DNA from: CAZVCJ01 sp964625745
Lineage (GTDB): Bacteria; Chloroflexota; Anaerolineae; VGOG01
Assembly: GCA_964625745.1 (NCBI GenBank)
Contig: CAZVCJ010000177.1
Location: 1 to 7,975 of the forward strand
Direction of reading: 5' to 3'
Length of the DNA stretch: 7,975 bases
This document shows positions 6,181 through 7,975 of the stretch, piece by piece; positions within the stretch are counted from its first letter, which is position 1, and every line of letters begins with the position of its first letter. The notes below the pieces were generated by a model that was not told where the DNA came from, did not search any database, and saw nothing but the letters and a program-made list of their open reading frames with translations. The translations under genes and the position numbers were made by a program.

Positions 6181-6642
6181 CTAACCTGGATTATACCGCA
6201 CTTCTTGGAAGTTGTCAAAGAATTGGTCAGGTGGTCGGGTGGTCGTTGGTCGGGTGGTCTCTGGTCGGGTGGTCTGAGTTTGGCTTTTCCGCAGGTAGCG
6301 AACGAAGCCGTTGATCAGTTTTTTCGCTCGTGTTGCTTTCTGGTAGATTGGCTCGAATTCTTCCTCTGTCACATAGCCTCGATCCAAAGCGATGTACAGA
6401 TGCGATTGCACCTCACTGGCCGAACGTCGGGCGTAGCCTAGAAACCTGACGAATTCCGCGTCTGAACCTGCATCGAACCCTTCGGCGATGTTGGCCATCA
6501 CTGAGGCCGCCGCATCCTCAATCTGTCTCCGTAGCGGGAAGTCCCTGGCAAACTGTCCCTTGTCAGACACTCCATACACCATCCGAGCCAACACCCGCGC
6601 TTCTTGCCATCCCTCAATATCCTCAAACCGCTCGATCTTCAT
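6181..6642 (-). CDS. Four-helix-bundle protein, S23/IVS-like, with repeat-derived C-terminal tail
   Basis: A 153-residue protein of the four-helix-bundle family that includes 23S rRNA intervening-sequence (IVS) proteins and, by fold, the Avd accessory protein of diversity-generating retroelements. Seen: the N-terminal FEDIEGWQEAR, then LRRQIEDAAASVMANIAEGF (about residues 37-56), EFVRFLGYARRSASEVQSHL (63-82) and a last helix to about residue 119. AGGAGG lies four bases before the ATG. The family core ends near residue 120. The rest is repeat DNA read as TTRPETTRPTTTRPPDQ, then FFDNFQEVRYNPG, whose codons are the promoter of the next gene. No intact promoter was seen upstream, where 490 bp of repeats lie. 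A role in binding structured nucleic acid is plausible for the fold but unproven here. Confidence 0.88.
   Translation of the reverse strand: MKIERFEDIEGWQEARVLARMVYGVSDKGQFARDFPLRRQIEDAAASVMANIAEGFDAGSDAEFVRFLGYARRSASEVQSHLYIALDRGYVTEEEFEPIYQKATRAKKLINGFVRYLRKSQTQTTRPETTRPTTTRPPDQFFDNFQEVRYNPG
6190..6218 (-). promoter_or_regulatory. Perfect sigma-70-type promoter of the four-TM gene
   Basis: On the minus strand TTGACA (6213-6218) is separated by exactly 17 bases from TATAAT (6190-6195), a consensus match at all twelve positions. The predicted start is near 6183, about 50 bases before the ATG at 6131. The whole promoter lies inside the last codons of the four-helix-bundle gene. Confidence 0.88.
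6200..6212. promoter_or_regulatory. Palindrome inside the promoter spacer (possible operator)
   Basis: ACTTC-TTG-GAAGT is a perfect 13-base inverted repeat placed between the -35 and -10 boxes. That is a common operator position, but no regulator is identifiable and such a short palindrome can occur by chance. Confidence 0.35.
6224..6275. repeat. GGTGGTC repeat block, left of four-helix-bundle core
   Basis: Includes three tandem near-copies of a 15-base unit ending GGTCGGGTGGTC. They are translated on the minus strand as the TTRP-x tail of the four-helix-bundle protein. Positions 6233-6266 match 6682-6715 on the other side of the gene at 32 of 34 bases, as a direct repeat. Confidence 0.85.
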
Positions 6643-6655
6643 CTAGCCTCCTGTC

Positions 6656-6730
6656 GTTGGTCACGTGGTCAGGTGGTTGCTGGTCAGGTGGTCGTTGGTC
6701 TGGTGGTCTCTGGTCTCTAGGCAGGTGGTT
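6656..6730. repeat. GGTGGTC repeat block, upstream of four-helix-bundle gene
   Basis: 15-base-type units (GTTGGTCACGTGGTC and variants) begin 14 bp upstream of the four-helix-bundle start codon. This is the same repeat family and orientation as 6224-6275. The block occupies the gene's 5' leader and would have to contain, or be read through by, its promoter. Confidence 0.82.
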
Positions 6731-7135
6731 CAGAAACCGAAGAGACCACCTGACGAAAGATCACCCGACCAACTTGGTCACGTAGTCCTTCGTCTGGTGG
6801 TCAGGTGGTCAAGCAGCCCGATAGATCGCTTGGTGCTGAAGCCCAAGGCTCACTTGACTGGCGACCACCCGACCAACTTGGTCGCGTAGTCCTTCGTCTG
6901 GTGGTCAGGTGGTCCAGAAACCGAAGAGACCACTTGACGAAAGACCATCCGACCAACTTGGTCACGTAGTCCTTCGTCCGATGGTCAGGTGGTCCAAAAA
7001 CCGAAGAGACCATTTGACGAAAGACCACTCGACCAACTTGGTCACGTAGTCCTTCGTCCGATGGTCAGGTGGTCCAGAAACCGAAGAGACCACTTGACGA
7101 AAGACCACTCGACCATCTGACCATCCGACCATTTC
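6731..7135. repeat. 80-bp tandem hairpin-forming repeat array (five units)
   Basis: Units start at 6731 (80 bp), 6811 (variant, 104 bp), 6915 (80 bp), 6995 (80 bp) and 7075 (partial). Regular units begin CAGAAACCGAAGAGACCAC and end GGTCAGGTGGTC. Inverted arms GTCAGGTGGTC and GACCACTTGAC enclose a 13-base loop across each unit junction, and GACCAA-C-TTGGTC forms a second perfect palindrome. The second unit replaces the first hairpin segment with unrelated sequence but keeps the second palindrome. The last unit ends in GACCATCC-type octamers that run straight into the CRISPR array. Eighty is not a multiple of three, so the open frames here are not genes. This array and the block at 6656-6730 account for the whole geneless stretch 6643-7136. 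Confidence 0.88.
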
Positions 7136-7136
7136 C

Positions 7137-7937
7137 GTTTCAGTCCCCCGAAGGGGATTCATTGTTTTTCTACGAGGAGTCTTGCAGCGTCTGGAGCAGG
7201 CAGTTGAGACTGAAAATTTTCAGTCCCCCGAAGGGGATTCGTTGTTTTTCTACGTGGAGAAAATGGCGGCCCAGCCGGCCAGCGTCGCTAACTGGTTTCA
7301 GTCCCCCGAAGGGGATTCATTGTTTTTCTACAAGGTTGCTTGTGGCCCTTTTCAGGCAATTAGTTCCTGAATGTTTCAGTCCCCCGAAGGGGATTCATTG
7401 TTTTTCTACGTGAGACAATCTATGTCTGTACTCGCCAGCACTGGCTCGTTTCAGTCCCCCGAAGGGGATTCGTTGTTTTTCTACCAGGCGAACGTCTCCG
7501 CAATCGTTCCCGGCCGGGTCAAGGTGTTCGCGTTTCAGTCCCCCGAAGGGGATTCATTGTTTTTCTACTCACAACTGGTGGCCTTTCGGCTCCGAAGATC
7601 CGCCCGGGTTTCAGTCCCCCGAAGGGGATTCATTGTTTTTCTACCCAGACGATACTGTCAGGAAGGCGCTTGAGCACATCAGAGGTTTCAGTCCCCCGAA
7701 GGGGATTCATTGTTTTTCTACGCGAGCACGTTTCGGATGGCAAGTGTGCTGGCTTTTTTAGCAGCGTTTCAGTCCCCCGAAGGGGATTCATTGTTTTTCT
7801 ACACGAAAAAGGTCCTCTGATCCAGAGCCTGCTCCGGAAGGTTTCAGTCCCCCGAAGGGGATTCATTGTTTTTCTACAAGTTATGCGACTGGGCGCTGAA
7901 GGATGGGCAGCGAGGGCAAAGTTTCAGTCCCCCGAAG
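7137..7937. CRISPR. CRISPR array, 11 repeats (last one half-degenerate), 10 spacers
   Basis: Complete 37-base repeats start at 7137, 7217, 7295, 7373, 7448, 7532, 7608, 7685, 7766 and 7841; a partial one starts at 7921. On the plus strand each begins GTTTCAGTCCCC and ends TTTTTCTAC. Spacers are 43, 41, 41, 38, 47, 39, 40, 44, 38 and 43 bases, all different. Repeats 2 and 5 carry GTTG for ATTG, and repeat 2 also has T for G at its first base. Read on the minus strand, the repeat has CCCC-TTCG-GGGG followed by ACTGAAAC, which fits a Cas6-type stem with an eight-base crRNA handle as in type I-D and type III systems. No cas gene is in view, so the subtype is open. The minus strand is the likelier transcribed strand, but terminal repeat decay points the other way. 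Confidence 0.97.
7921..7937. repeat. Degenerate terminal CRISPR repeat
   Basis: The first 17 bases (GTTTCAGTCCCCCGAAG) match the repeat exactly, then similarity stops and no GGGGATT half follows. The remaining 38 bases to the window end contain no recognisable repeat, leader or gene. Confidence 0.85.
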
Positions 7938-7975
7938 AGAGTGTTGCAGAATTCCATGTAGAAGCAGCCGCCGGA

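Noticed and set aside
6132..6218. 29-residue N-terminal extension of the four-TM protein
   Set aside because: It would overlap the four-helix-bundle gene and begin at the -35 box, upstream of the predicted transcription start. The ATG at 6131 has a good ribosome site.
6801..7162. Open frames on both strands through the 80-bp repeats
   Set aside because: They consist only of repeat units in shifting frames (80 is not a multiple of three) and have no ribosome sites or conserved features.
7069..7866. Open frames across the CRISPR array (recurring FQSPEGDSLFFY or MNPLRGTET)
   Set aside because: These are translated CRISPR repeats with unrelated spacers between them.

Overview
The window reads like chromosomal DNA of a filamentous or thermophilic Chloroflexota-type bacterium (inference). 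The basis is a giant secreted protease with DUF11 repeats and a C-terminal LFLPLLMHP motif, a small four-helix membrane protein of DUF7670 type, tRNA genes without an encoded CCA end, GC-rich genes, and abundant simple-repeat and palindromic intergenic DNA. No rRNA or marker gene is present to confirm the phylum.

Layout, left to right. All recognised genes lie on the minus strand. At 107-400 is a short P-II-like, DarA/YaaQ-family cyclic-di-AMP receptor. At 501-5372 is a bacillopeptidase F-like S8 protease of about 1,623 residues, followed inside the protein by carboxypeptidase-regulatory-like modules, an unassigned alpha/beta domain and four DUF11 repeats. One DUF11 repeat carries a large nested domain. 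The coding sequence contains five in-frame patches of repeat-type DNA: two heptamer-like simple repeats and three G/C palindromes. Upstream of it are three tRNA genes in transcription order Lys(TTT), Asn(GTT), Gln(TTG), with a terminator-like hairpin between the last tRNA and the protease. Next is a 126-residue four-TM protein (5751-6131), driven by a perfect TTGACA-N17-TATAAT promoter.

The right third (6181-7975) is accessory. A four-helix-bundle (S23/IVS-like) protein gene is flanked on both sides by GGTGGTC-type repeats. Its last codons are made of that repeat and then run through the promoter of the four-TM gene. To its right are five 80-bp-class hairpin repeat units (6731-7135), which run directly into a CRISPR array (7137-7937) of ten complete 37-bp repeats plus one half-degenerate repeat, with ten spacers of 38-47 nt. 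No cas gene is in the window.

The most unusual material is the candidate repeat-bounded unit 6221-7135 (four-helix-bundle gene plus hairpin array). It appears to have landed immediately upstream of a pre-existing promoter on one side and abuts a CRISPR array on the other. The in-frame palindromic elements in the protease are the second unusual theme. Both suggest a genome in which small repeat families spread into and next to genes.
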